NCBI GenBank assembly: GCA_002328585.1
Contig: DCUV01000017.1
Span: 1-13,552 of the forward strand
Direction of reading: 5' to 3'
Length of the DNA stretch: 13,552 bases
From: Spirochaetia bacterium UBA2205
Lineage (GTDB): Bacteria; Spirochaetota; UBA4802; UB4802
Below are positions 6,451 through 13,257 of this stretch, piece by piece. The translations under genes were made by a program, and so were the position numbers. A model generated the notes under the pieces. The model saw only the letters and a list, made by a program, of their open reading frames with translations, was not told the DNA's origin and made no database searches. The number at the start of each line of letters is the position of its first letter. Position 1 is the stretch's first letter.

Positions 6451-7662
6451 TTATACCAGTTTCTCTATAGCTTCTTTTATCCGTTTTAATCCTTCGATGA
6501 TACTTTTATCCGATGTTGCAAACGATAACCTTAAGTTATTATCTGAACCAAATGCAACGCCAGGTACAACTGCAACTCTGGCTTCTTCAAGTAAATAGGA
6601 AGATAATTTTGACGATAACGAATCATCTTTATAGTTATCTATAATATGTTTAAAGCCATTACATTGATATATCTTCTTTACATTGGGGAATACATAAAAT
6701 GCTCCATCCGGATTATGGCATTCCACACCATTAATCTCGTTAAGACCATTGACAATCATCTCTTTTCTTCTGGTAAATGCTTGTAACATCTCATCAATAA
6801 ATGATTGGTTGCCCATAATAGCTTCTACTGCTGCCCACTGTGCAATGGATGTTGGATTGGAAACGGATTGGCTTTGTACCATTTCAACCTGCTTAATGAT
6901 TGTTTCGTCTCCTGCCATGTAACCAATCCGCCAGCCTGTCATGGAATAGGTTTTTGAAACGCCATTGAGCACCATAGTTTTAGATTTTAATTCTGGTGTT
7001 GCATTGAGAATATTATAAAACTTTTTACCATTGTATACAATGCTTTCATAGATATCATCAGTTATGATACATATATCATAATTTTTAAGCAATTCACCTA
7101 ATGCCTTCAATTCATCTAATGTATACATGGAGCCAGTAGGATTTGAAGGAGAATTGATAATTACGGCTTTTGTCTTTTTATTTATATGTTTTTTTAACAT
7201 TTCGGGGGTAATTTTAAAATTTGTTAGTTCATCGGTATGTATAACAACGGGAGTTCCATCAGCTAACAATACAATATCGGGATATGAAACCCAGTAGGGT
7301 GCAGGTATAATCACCTCATCACCACTATTGAGCAGTACCTGCATGAGGTTATAAAATGAATGTTTCCCACCACAATTAACAGTTACTTCAGATACCTTAT
7401 ATTCTAAGTTATTATCCCGTTTAAATTTTTGAACTATGGCTTTTTTTAATTCAGGAATACCTCCGGATGGCGTGTATTTAGTTTTTCCATCTGCTAATGC
7501 TTTTATTGCTGCATCTTTAATTGGCTGCGGAGTATCAAAATCAGGTTCGCCGGAACCAAATCCAATAACATCAACCCCCTGTGCTTTTAAAGAATTAGCA
7601 AGCGCAGTTACCGCTAAAGTAGCTGAAGGTTTAATTTTTTTTAATCTATAAGCTAACTCCAT
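6451..7662 (-). CDS. aspC: Class I PLP aminotransferase, probable aspartate aminotransferase
   Basis: The 403-residue protein belongs to the fold-type I aminotransferases of the AspB/AspC (subgroup I-gamma) type, which move the amino group between aspartate and 2-oxoglutarate; related members use prephenate or aromatic acids. It shows FGSGEPDFDTP (35-45), YTPSGGIPELKKAI (63-76), IIPAPYWVSYPD (118-129), the NPTG motif (174-177), TDDIYE (201-206), and the PLP lysine at 237 in SKTYSMTGWRIGY (236-248). The substrate carboxylate arginine lies in NNLRLSF near the C terminus. Length is normal. I prefer the start at 7662, where AAGGAG (7668-7673) is 5 nt upstream; the ATG at 7677 would place that site inside the gene. 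It stands alone on its strand. Exact substrate choice cannot be read from the sequence, and the gene symbol is provisional. Confidence 0.88.
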   Translation of the reverse strand: MELAYRLKKIKPSATLAVTALANSLKAQGVDVIGFGSGEPDFDTPQPIKDAAIKALADGKTKYTPSGGIPELKKAIVQKFKRDNNLEYKVSEVTVNCGGKHSFYNLMQVLLNSGDEVIIPAPYWVSYPDIVLLADGTPVVIHTDELTNFKITPEMLKKHINKKTKAVIINSPSNPTGSMYTLDELKALGELLKNYDICIITDDIYESIVYNGKKFYNILNATPELKSKTMVLNGVSKTYSMTGWRIGYMAGDETIIKQVEMVQSQSVSNPTSIAQWAAVEAIMGNQSFIDEMLQAFTRRKEMIVNGLNEINGVECHNPDGAFYVFPNVKKIYQCNGFKHIIDNYKDDSLSSKLSSYLLEEARVAVVPGVAFGSDNNLRLSFATSDKSIIEGLKRIKEAIEKLV

Positions 7663-7873
7663 AACTTCTCCTTTCATGGTATATAGAATATCACAATATT
7701 TGATAAAAAAAGGGAGTAGAAAAAACGTAGTATGTGGGAGATCTGATTTATATCAAAAAGAACAACAAAGCTATAATCTTATTTTGTCAAGAAATTTATA
7801 CATTAAAAACAATATAAATATTTAAAAAATTACCAATTTAAGTAAATTCAAGAAAACTCGTAATAAATAGTCA

Positions 7874-7902
7874 TTGACATATATAGTATATTCATTTATA
7901 CT
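7874..7902 (+). promoter_or_regulatory. Near-consensus sigma70 promoter
   Basis: A perfect -35 TTGACA (7874-7879) is followed after exactly 17 nt by TATACT (7897-7902), 5 of 6 to the -10 consensus. The A/T-rich run before it may add strength. Transcription would begin near 7909, giving a leader of about 134 nt ahead of the ATG at 8043. This is the best promoter match that I found in the window. Confidence 0.75.
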
Positions 7903-7938
7903 TTAACCTGAGATAGCACGGTGATTATGTTCATAAAA

Positions 7939-8018
7939 TATAGTTGCATATTGTTTATATGCCATCTATAGTAATAGTGTTGTGATTGCAAAACTATTTA
8001 GAGGTTCTTTGATGCAAT
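7939..8018 (+). promoter_or_regulatory. Structured 5' leader of the small secreted protein
   Basis: Two hairpins can form in the leader. The first pairs TATAG (7939-7943) with CTATA (7966-7970) and, inside it, GCATAT (7946-7951) with ATATGC (7957-7962) around a 5-nt loop. The second pairs ATTGCA (7985-7990) with TGCAAT (8013-8018) around 22 nt. A purine-rich GAGGGGG ribosome-binding site follows at 8028-8034. No known riboswitch class is recognised. The pairing is seen in the sequence; a regulatory role is inferred. Confidence 0.35.
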
Positions 8019-8042
8019 TATCAATACGAGGGGGTAAATGAT

Positions 8043-8339
8043 ATGAAAAGGATAACAATTGTGATAATAATAACATTACTATCAACTGTGTTATTAGCAA
8101 AAAATGCATTCTTTAAAGGTCGTGTAATATTTACCAATAAAGATTATATTGAAGTTAAATATGGCAAAACTGAAAAACAGTTTTATGTCAATGATAAAAG
8201 TGTATTCAAAAAAGGTGGAACAAATGTAACGTTTGCGGATATCAAACCATGCCAGGTAGTAAAAGTTGTTTATACTGTCGCTAATAAAACAATGTATATA
8301 ATGACATGTGAAATAATCAAAGAAAGCGATTGCGAATGA
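8043..8339 (+). CDS. Small secreted beta-rich protein of unknown function
   Basis: The 98-residue product begins with a signal peptide (MKRITIVIIITLLSTVLLAK) lacking a lipobox Cys, so it is likely periplasmic or secreted. The mature part alternates short strands: FFKGRVIFTNKDYIEVKYG, KQFYVNDKSVFKKGG, and NVTFADIKPCQVVKVVYTV. The order, with a DIKPxQxVKVxYT segment near the end, resembles small OB-like or DUF5666-type periplasmic domains, but the match is by eye and loose. Three Cys (70, 89, 97) could form a disulphide. A GAGGGGG site (8028-8034) lies 8 nt before the ATG, and a strong promoter lies upstream, suggesting high expression. It stands alone; no terminator with a clear stem follows. 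Confidence 0.72.
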   Translation: MKRITIVIIITLLSTVLLAKNAFFKGRVIFTNKDYIEVKYGKTEKQFYVNDKSVFKKGGTNVTFADIKPCQVVKVVYTVANKTMYIMTCEIIKESDCE

Positions 8340-8896
8340 TTGTATAATCTCAAAGGCTATTTTTTTGGCGATAGTAACTTCATAACAATCTATTTTGCAT
8401 TGATAAGTGCCTGCCAGTAATCAATTTTACAGTATATGCCGCAGGGATATAATTATCGCTCAAAATATTTGAATTGCATGACATGTCAGAATGTTGATAT
8501 ACACAAAAAAGGTTATCGTTTGTCAATGTGCAAGCGGAATACAGATGATGTATGCTCACTGTTGCCATGATATGCTGATATTGTTTCACAGGAGCTATCG
8601 CCCCCATGTAATAAAAACAGAGGATAAGCATGGTGTTTGTAGTATTGCCACAACAATTCAATGACAAGACATGAAATAATTACAGGTGCATGCTATTCGC
8701 AAGAACATGATACCATTTGATATTATCCAAAATAATGTAAAATTTTTATAGTTTAAAAATAAATTTGCAACCAAAATACCCATACTGCTGTCTTTACTAT
8801 ACACTTTAGTTCTACTACTTATAAAGAATGGTATAACAGTAAACCAGTAAATTATTACAAATAATGTTATATATAAATATAATTAAGGAGAGATCG
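8340..8896. other. 557-nt gap with little recognisable content
   Basis: The stretch between the small secreted protein and the acyltransferase gene holds no RNA gene or mobile element that I can recognise. It has one Cys-rich micro-ORF (8436-8570), listed separately with low confidence. GGCGATAG (8367-8374) and CTATCGCC (8595-8602) form an 8-bp inverted pair 220 nt apart, which may be chance. Base composition in 8400-8640 is less A/T-rich than the flanks, which would fit a decayed gene or an unrecognised transcript. Confidence 0.5.
8436..8570 (+). CDS. Doubtful Cys-rich micro-ORF (44 residues)
   Basis: An ATG at 8436 opens 44 codons ending in TGA at 8568-8570. The product has four Cys at 14, 17, 32 and 40 (CMTC ... 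MCK ... DVC), a spacing like a small zinc ribbon, and a basic middle part HKKGYRL. There is no Shine-Dalgarno sequence before the ATG, and other frames in the same stretch, on both strands, are also open, so chance is quite possible. It might instead be the remnant of a longer gene. I do not recognise a family. Conservation in relatives would decide. Confidence 0.22.
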   Translation: MPQGYNYRSKYLNCMTCQNVDIHKKGYRLSMCKRNTDDVCSLLP

Positions 8897-9835
8897 GTGA
8901 AGAGCTTAAAAGAAAATCTTGTTGGTGCTTTAACAGTTATGTTGATTGTAATAAATACATTATTCTGGGCTTGCTTTTTATTTCCAGTTGCTGTGCTAAA
9001 AATTATCCCGTTGAGATTTACAAAAAAGTATATTAATACAATATTGGATACCATAGCCCGTTTCTGGATTTATTGTAACAACGCTGGTTTAAAAATTACA
9101 AGAAACATAGTATGGGATGTTGAAGGTGATAATAATCTCACAACAAATAGCTGGTATTTAGTAATAGCTAATCATCAGTCATGGAGCGATATTGTTGTGT
9201 TACAAAAAATATTAACCGGTAAAATTCCATTTTTAAAATTCTTTTTAAAAAAAGAGCTTATCGGGGTTCCGGTTTTAGGACTTGCATGGTGGGCTTTAGA
9301 TTTTCCGTTTATGCGACGTTATTCGCAATCATTTTTATTAAAATATCCCAATCTGAAAGGCAAAGATATTGAGATAACAAAAAAAGCCTGCCAAAAGTTT
9401 AAAGATATACCTGTATCGGTTATGAATTTTGTTGAGGGAACACGTTTTACAAAAGAGAAACATACAAAGCAAGGATCACCATATCGCAACCTTTTAAAAC
9501 CTAAATCAGGAGGCATTGGTTTTGTCTTTTCAACAATGGGTGATTACATTACATCAATTCTTGATGTTACTATCGTATATCCTGAAGGCAACAAATCATT
9601 CTGGGATTTTTTATGTGGCAGGATTACTATGATAAAAGTTCATATAAATGAAATCCCAGTGACAGAGGCATTGAGAGGTGATTATATAGATGATCCGGTT
9701 TTTAAGCAAACATTTCAGCAATGGCTCAATAATGTATGGTATGAAAAAGACATAAGAATTAATATTATGAAAGGTAAACCGTTTATACCGCACAATATGC
9801 ATATCGAGGAAGATGAAGCGATCATTATAAATTAA
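8897..9835 (+). CDS. 1-acyl-glycerol-3-phosphate acyltransferase-like enzyme (PlsC/YihG type)
   Basis: Members of this LPLAT family move an acyl chain onto lysophosphatidate or another lysophospholipid at the inner membrane. With the GTG start the protein has 312 residues. An N-terminal membrane segment (about 9-38) precedes the catalytic NHQSWSD (92-98, the HX4D box), FLKKELIGVPVLG (116-128), and FVEGTRF (178-184). HTKQGSPYRNLLKPKSGGIGF shortly after is typical of the YihG-like branch rather than classical PlsC. I chose GTG 8897 because AAGGAG (8885-8890) lies 6 nt before it; the in-frame ATG at 8864 lacks a site. The gene is single, in front of its own terminator, and converges on the FecR-domain gene. 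The exact lipid substrate is unknown. Confidence 0.88.
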   Translation: MKSLKENLVGALTVMLIVINTLFWACFLFPVAVLKIIPLRFTKKYINTILDTIARFWIYCNNAGLKITRNIVWDVEGDNNLTTNSWYLVIANHQSWSDIVVLQKILTGKIPFLKFFLKKELIGVPVLGLAWWALDFPFMRRYSQSFLLKYPNLKGKDIEITKKACQKFKDIPVSVMNFVEGTRFTKEKHTKQGSPYRNLLKPKSGGIGFVFSTMGDYITSILDVTIVYPEGNKSFWDFLCGRITMIKVHINEIPVTEALRGDYIDDPVFKQTFQQWLNNVWYEKDIRINIMKGKPFIPHNMHIEEDEAIIIN

Positions 9836-9839
9836 CCAT

Positions 9840-9879
9840 ACAGATTAAATATAGCTAATATTATCTGTGTTTTTGTTTT
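9840..9879 (+). terminator. Rho-independent terminator of the acyltransferase gene
   Basis: ACAGAT (9840-9845) pairs with ATCTGT (9863-9868), and inside AATAT (9848-9852) pairs with ATATT (9858-9862) around a 5-nt loop; two bases bulge on the left. GTTTTTGTTTTG follows directly. The stem lies 5 nt after the acyltransferase stop and overlaps the 3' end of the opposing FecR-domain gene. On the - strand no T run follows, so it acts in one direction. Confidence 0.55.
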
Positions 9880-10958
9880 GCTTCTTTTTTCATAAGTTTT
9901 AATTCGTCATGTTTCATGTCATTTCGCATTTCTTTTGCATTATCCTTATCTTCTTTATCTTGACTGTTTAATGCTGAAGATTGGGTGTTTGATTTCTCGG
10001 TGTTATCAATTTGTGATTGATACATTGTAGTTTCATTATTATTTACATCAGATGTTAATATTGATGATGAACCTAAATCTTCATCTGTTATGGTAACGTT
10101 ATTAAACCGGGCATCAATATCGTTAACCCATTGTAATGAGTATTTTTCAATATCAAATGAACTAATCTGAGTTTGCGATATGGTGTATAATTTACCAACT
10201 TCGGTTTCAATTGTTACTTTTGTTGCAGTATCGGTTAATAGTACTTTACCTTCAACAATATAAATATGTGTCCCTTCAGGCGAAACATTAATATAAAATT
10301 CTGTTCCTAATGGTTGAATATTGGCATCAGGAGTTTTCACTTCATAATGCATTGATGTATGGTGATGATTAGTTTTTATGTTTATAGTACCTTTTTCAAG
10401 TGAATAATTAAATTTTTTAGTACCAGCATTTTTATTATAATGCGATCTCATTATGACCATGTCAACTCCACCAGCTAACTGAAAAACAATATCATTGTTA
10501 ACAACAAGCATAGCCCATTTAGTTTCAGGTATGGTAATTCTACGTCCTTCTTTGATTGTATCAGATTTTATATAATGCCCTGATTTATCTGCCATATATA
10601 ATACATGTGGTATGGTAATGGAATTTGATCGATAACTTAACAATACAAGTGCTATCCCTGCAGCTATAATAATGGTTGCCAGTGCAAATACTATTCTATG
10701 TAAGGTAATGAACGCTTTGAATGTATCAAAAAAGGTAGATTTTGTTAATAATGACTGGTGATAATAGTCCAGAATATTTGATAATATTTTAGGTGAAGGG
10801 GAATACTGCCTTTGAGTTTTTGTAATCATACCTAATGCTTTGAGGTTGTTAGCACATAGCTGACATTGCATAACATGAAGCTTTATTGTATCGTCATCGT
10901 TATGCTTCAATTCACCTTTTATGTATGACAGCAATGTACTATAATTGATATGCTTCAT
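9861..10958 (-). CDS. FecR-domain membrane protein, putative anti-sigma factor
   Basis: The 365-residue protein looks like a membrane-bound partner of the ECF sigma factor encoded 57 nt upstream. Its N terminus carries HX3CX2C (His28, Cys32, Cys35), the zinc-binding pattern of ZAS-type anti-sigma domains. One membrane helix follows (about 88-107, VFALATIIIAAGIALVLL), then a periplasmic FecR-like beta domain (about 125-270) with ITIPETKWAMLVV, LEKGTINIKT, YEVKTPDANIQPLGTEFYI and IYIVEGKVLLTD. The GTEF...VEGKV pair is the usual FecR mark. A polar, Lys/Asp/Asn-rich tail (about 295-365) is likely disordered. Only a weak purine tract precedes the ATG. Known relatives respond to surface signals such as iron-siderophore uptake; no TonB receptor is present here, so the signal is unknown. 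Confidence 0.83.
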   Translation of the reverse strand: MKHINYSTLLSYIKGELKHNDDDTIKLHVMQCQLCANNLKALGMITKTQRQYSPSPKILSNILDYYHQSLLTKSTFFDTFKAFITLHRIVFALATIIIAAGIALVLLSYRSNSITIPHVLYMADKSGHYIKSDTIKEGRRITIPETKWAMLVVNNDIVFQLAGGVDMVIMRSHYNKNAGTKKFNYSLEKGTINIKTNHHHTSMHYEVKTPDANIQPLGTEFYINVSPEGTHIYIVEGKVLLTDTATKVTIETEVGKLYTISQTQISSFDIEKYSLQWVNDIDARFNNVTITDEDLGSSSILTSDVNNNETTMYQSQIDNTEKSNTQSSALNSQDKEDKDNAKEMRNDMKHDELKLMKKEAKQKHR

Positions 10959-11015
10959 GGCATTAATAATCCCTTAATTATAATACAATTAAAATAAGCA
11001 AAATGGTCATATGAT

Positions 11016-11528
11016 TCATAAAATATCATAAAATCCTTTATTTTTAAGATGTACCATGATATGCGATAATGCTTGTTGTAACTTTCTGCGAACTGTACGT
11101 TCAGAGATATTGAGTATTTTTGCAATTTCTTCGTTTGTGTAATTGTTGTCACGTTTTAAGATAAATATTGATCGAGTTTTTGCATCTAAATTTTGTATTG
11201 CTACTAATATTTCGTTATTCATTTCTTCATTGGCGATAGTTTCTGCAATTGTGTCTACTGATGAATAATTGTTATCATCGTCTAAATAAAAAATTTTGTC
11301 GTTTTTCTTTAGATAGTTGATTGCTAAATTATGAGCAGTTTTATATAAAAATGATTTTACTGTTTTGCTGTTGATAACGTTTTTCTTTGAATATTCAATT
11401 AAATTGATAAAGCAATCCTGTAAAACATCTTCAGCAGCTTCATAAACACCTGTTAAATGGTAACAGTAATTAAAAATCTCTTTTGAATATAGATTATAAA
11501 AATTTATTAATGTTTCACGTTCTATCAT
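11016..11528 (-). CDS. ECF-family RNA polymerase sigma factor
   Basis: The 170-residue protein has the two-domain plan of group 4 sigma factors. Region 2 (about 7-77) includes YEAAEDVLQDCFINL (29-43) and SFLYKTAHNLAINYLKK (59-75). After an acidic linker (DDDNN, about 83-87) region 4 (about 105-160) contains LDAKTRSIFILKRDNNYTNE and the DNA-reading helix-turn-helix NEEIAKILNISERTVRRKLQ (132-151). Length is normal. The ATG at 11528 begins a typical N terminus, although no clear ribosome-binding site is seen. The FecR-domain gene follows on the same strand, so the pair is probably a sigma/anti-sigma unit. A sigma70-like promoter lies upstream (11570-11597). Target genes are not known; the neighbouring envelope genes are candidates. 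Confidence 0.92.
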   Translation of the reverse strand: MIERETLINFYNLYSKEIFNYCYHLTGVYEAAEDVLQDCFINLIEYSKKNVINSKTVKSFLYKTAHNLAINYLKKNDKIFYLDDDNNYSSVDTIAETIANEEMNNEILVAIQNLDAKTRSIFILKRDNNYTNEEIAKILNISERTVRRKLQQALSHIMVHLKNKGFYDIL

Positions 11529-11569
11529 AAAATATAAAAAAATTGTCCGTTATTTTTGTATCAGATTGT

Positions 11570-11597
11570 AATATATATTAAATAGTTGGCAAGTCAA
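11570..11597 (-). promoter_or_regulatory. Sigma70-type promoter for the sigma/FecR pair
   Basis: Read on the - strand, TTGACT (bases 11597-11592, 5 of 6) is followed after 16 nt by TATATT (bases 11575-11570, 5 of 6). Transcription would begin near 11563, about 35 nt ahead of the sigma factor ATG. The match suggests housekeeping expression rather than strict self-control. Confidence 0.5.
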
Positions 11598-11647
11598 TAT
11601 TTTCATCAACTAAAATTTTATAACAAATCCATAATCAGGAGGATTTT

Positions 11648-11995
11648 ATGAAAAAGATTTTAGCTACATTAGTATCATTGTTGTTTGCGGCTTCAGTTTT
11701 TGCACAGACAGGTGTGCAGACAAAGGAAGCTAAAAAGAATGTTGGGCAAGAAAAAAAGATAGAAGTTCAGCAGAAAGTTGAAGCAAAGAAAGAAGTAAAG
11801 AAAGAAGAAAAAGCACAGAAGCAAGAGCAGAAGAAAGAAGCTAAAGAGCAGAAAAAAGAAGACAAAGAACAGAAAAAAGAAGCAAAAAAAGAAGCAAAGC
11901 AAGAAAAGAAAGAAGCTAAAGAACAAAAGAAAGAAGCTAAAGAACAAAAGAAAGAAGCTAAAGAACAAAAGAAAGAAGAAAAAACTGCAAAGTAA
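11648..11995 (+). CDS. Secreted Lys/Glu-rich heptad-repeat protein
   Basis: The 115-residue protein has a clean signal peptide (MKKILATLVSLLFAASVFAQ, cut probably after VFA), so it is exported. The mature part is almost only Lys, Glu, Gln and Ala, first irregular (VEAKKEVKKEEKAQ) and then built from a 7-residue unit KKEAKEQ; the last three copies are identical at DNA level. Such a chain should form a long, charged helix (coiled coil or single alpha-helix) or a flexible periplasmic spacer. AGGAGG lies 5 nt before the ATG, and a strong terminator follows. No family or enzyme role can be assigned. It is divergent from the ECF sigma gene, which may control it, but no ECF promoter is evident. Confidence 0.8.
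   Translation: MKKILATLVSLLFAASVFAQTGVQTKEAKKNVGQEKKIEVQQKVEAKKEVKKEEKAQKQEQKKEAKEQKKEDKEQKKEAKKEAKQEKKEAKEQKKEAKEQKKEAKEQKKEEKTAK
11908..11970 (+). repeat. Three perfect 21-bp tandem repeats inside the Lys/Glu-rich gene
   Basis: The 21-nt unit GAAAGAAGCTAAAGAACAAA plus a final A occurs three times without a mismatch (11908, 11929, 11950) and starts a fourth time as GAAAGAAG at 11971. It encodes the heptad KKEAKEQ. Earlier, diverged copies lie upstream in the gene. Perfect identity implies recent expansion, and copy number may vary between strains; 21 nt keeps the frame. Confidence 0.9.
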
Positions 11996-12336
11996 CATTA
12001 TTAAAATGAATCAATTTATTTTTTTTAAGAAAGCCATGGAACTAAAAATACATGGCTTTACTTTTTTAAAAAATATTTTTATACATGATGCTTTAGGAAT
12101 GATATATAGAAATGTTAACTCATGTTTTGATGTTTTTATATTTTTTTACTGGAATTTAATATATTGTTAATACGAAGAAACAATACTTAGTAAAAAACTT
12201 GGAAATCAATCATTCTGCTATTAATAGTAATCGCAGTATGTCAGTTAATAGTGAAAATTTATATTAAAGGATAAATTAAATTTTTTACTAAAATATTTTA
12301 TAGCATAAAATGCAACAGCAAATAAAGGAAATACAA
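11996..12336. other. Intergenic region with a terminator, otherwise A/T-rich
   Basis: After the terminator at 12030-12067 I see no gene. The rest is very A/T-rich. A weak sigma70-like pair TTGGAA (12199-12204) and TAATAG (12222-12227), 17 nt apart, could serve the next gene. GGAATTT (12151-12157) followed after 15 nt by CGAA (12173-12176) has the layout of an ECF promoter, but is a loose match. Confidence 0.45.
12030..12067 (+). terminator. Rho-independent terminator after the Lys/Glu-rich gene
   Basis: AAAGCCATG (12030-12038) pairs perfectly with CATGGCTTT (12051-12059) around a 12-nt loop, and a six-T run follows at 12062-12067. It ends 72 nt after the stop codon and is the clearest terminator in the window. 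Confidence 0.82.
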
Positions 12337-13257
12337 ATGTTTTGCTTAAGTAAGAAATATATAATATTAATTGTTGTATCCATAGTGATATGTAAATCTT
12401 CTTTATTATTTGCCGAAGGTTTTTCATCCGAAATAGGTATTAAAAGTAATTATAGTTCCGGGATGTCATCAAGTAATGTTAACTATAGACTATTCACTAA
12501 ACTTTTATATTCTATATCATTTTTTAAATCTCAGATTATGGGAACCTTTATAGGAAATGAACAAATTACTGATGGATTGGGTAATTTCAGAACAATAAAT
12601 GCAGGGCAGGGTTTAGTAAAAGCACAATGTAATTTAGGTGATTTATTGGAATTAGGTGGTAATTATTCGCAATCAAAGGGAGGTATGTCATATGTCGCTT
12701 ATAACTATGGTTTATTTGGAAGTTTGTATATAAACCAAATTACATTTGATATCGATTATTCGTATAATACTAAAAAATATGATTATAATGGGTTTATAAA
12801 TATTAATGAACATTATTTTGCTGGTTCATTCAGTTATGAATGTAACGATAATGTTGATTATGAGCTTGAATATAATTATAAAGCAAATGAATTTGAAGAG
12901 CTAAGCTACACCTATTCAGTTAATAGGGGGCGAGCTGGCATGTCGATATATAGCAACAATAGTATTTATATGGGCGGAGTAACATTAGGGAAGGATTCCG
13001 GTGACTATTATATTATTGGAGGTGATTTTGGTTTTTCAGTACGTTTCAAAGATACTATTAAATTAATTGCGCTGTATGCCCTTGATTATTATAATGCTCC
13101 ATCTGTAACAACATCTACGGGTACAGGTGGAGGCCATGGAGGGCAGAGTGGAACCGAATATGGCTATAAAGGTATGAATCCATATATGAGATCTGATTTA
13201 ATTGGAAAATCGTTTTTTTGCCATTCTATAAATGTATCCTTATCATTCATATTTTAA
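12337..13257 (+). CDS. Predicted outer-membrane beta-barrel protein
   Basis: The 306-residue product starts with a signal peptide (FCLSKKYIILIVVSIVICKSS, cut likely after FAEG or LFA). The mature chain has many alternating aromatic strands with Gly/Asn/Ser turns, for example YGLFGSLYINQITFDIDYSYN, FAGSFSYECNDNVDYELEYNY and DYYIIGGDFGFSVRF, and it ends SLSFIF with a terminal Phe, as barrel proteins do. A Gly/Ser/Thr-rich loop TSTGTGGGHGGQSGTEYGYKG lies before the last strands. I chose the ATG at 12337 because AAAGGA (12324-12329) lies 7 nt before it; the upstream ATG at 12310 would place that site inside the gene. I recognise no family. It may be a porin-like or surface protein controlled with the sigma/FecR locus, which is inference. 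Confidence 0.72.
   Translation: MFCLSKKYIILIVVSIVICKSSLLFAEGFSSEIGIKSNYSSGMSSSNVNYRLFTKLLYSISFFKSQIMGTFIGNEQITDGLGNFRTINAGQGLVKAQCNLGDLLELGGNYSQSKGGMSYVAYNYGLFGSLYINQITFDIDYSYNTKKYDYNGFININEHYFAGSFSYECNDNVDYELEYNYKANEFEELSYTYSVNRGRAGMSIYSNNSIYMGGVTLGKDSGDYYIIGGDFGFSVRFKDTIKLIALYALDYYNAPSVTTSTGTGGGHGGQSGTEYGYKGMNPYMRSDLIGKSFFCHSINVSLSFIF

Larger units (their letters stand above)
7663..8042. other. Divergent intergenic region with promoter and leader
   Basis: This AT-rich stretch separates the aminotransferase gene (- strand) from the small secreted protein gene (+ strand). It contains the AAGGAG of the former (7668-7673), a near-consensus + strand promoter (7874-7902) and a leader with two possible hairpins (7939-7970 and 7985-8018). 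The stretch 7740-7870 is very A/T-rich and could act as an UP element. I see no reliable promoter for the aminotransferase and no gene. Confidence 0.6.

Noticed and set aside
8043..8339. A lipoprotein reading of the small secreted protein
   Set aside because: No Cys follows the signal peptide hydrophobic core; the first Cys is at residue 70.
8367..8602. GGCGATAG and CTATCGCC inverted pair 220 nt apart
   Set aside because: Eight base pairs at this distance are expected by chance several times in a window of this size, and nothing else links the two sites.
8380..8667. A 95-codon open frame on the - strand in the long gap
   Set aside because: It begins with TTG, has no ribosome-binding site, and its sequence has no recognisable domain; its Cys content is partly a mirror of the other strand.
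11586..11616. A sigma70 promoter TTGGCA ... TAAAAT for the Lys/Glu-rich gene
   Set aside because: The spacer is 19 nt and both boxes are poor, so it is not listed as a feature.
11693..11998. A Phe/Leu-rich open frame antisense to the Lys/Glu-rich gene
   Set aside because: It arises only because Lys and Glu codons read as Phe, Leu and Ser codons on the other strand; the + strand gene has a signal peptide, ribosome-binding site and terminator.
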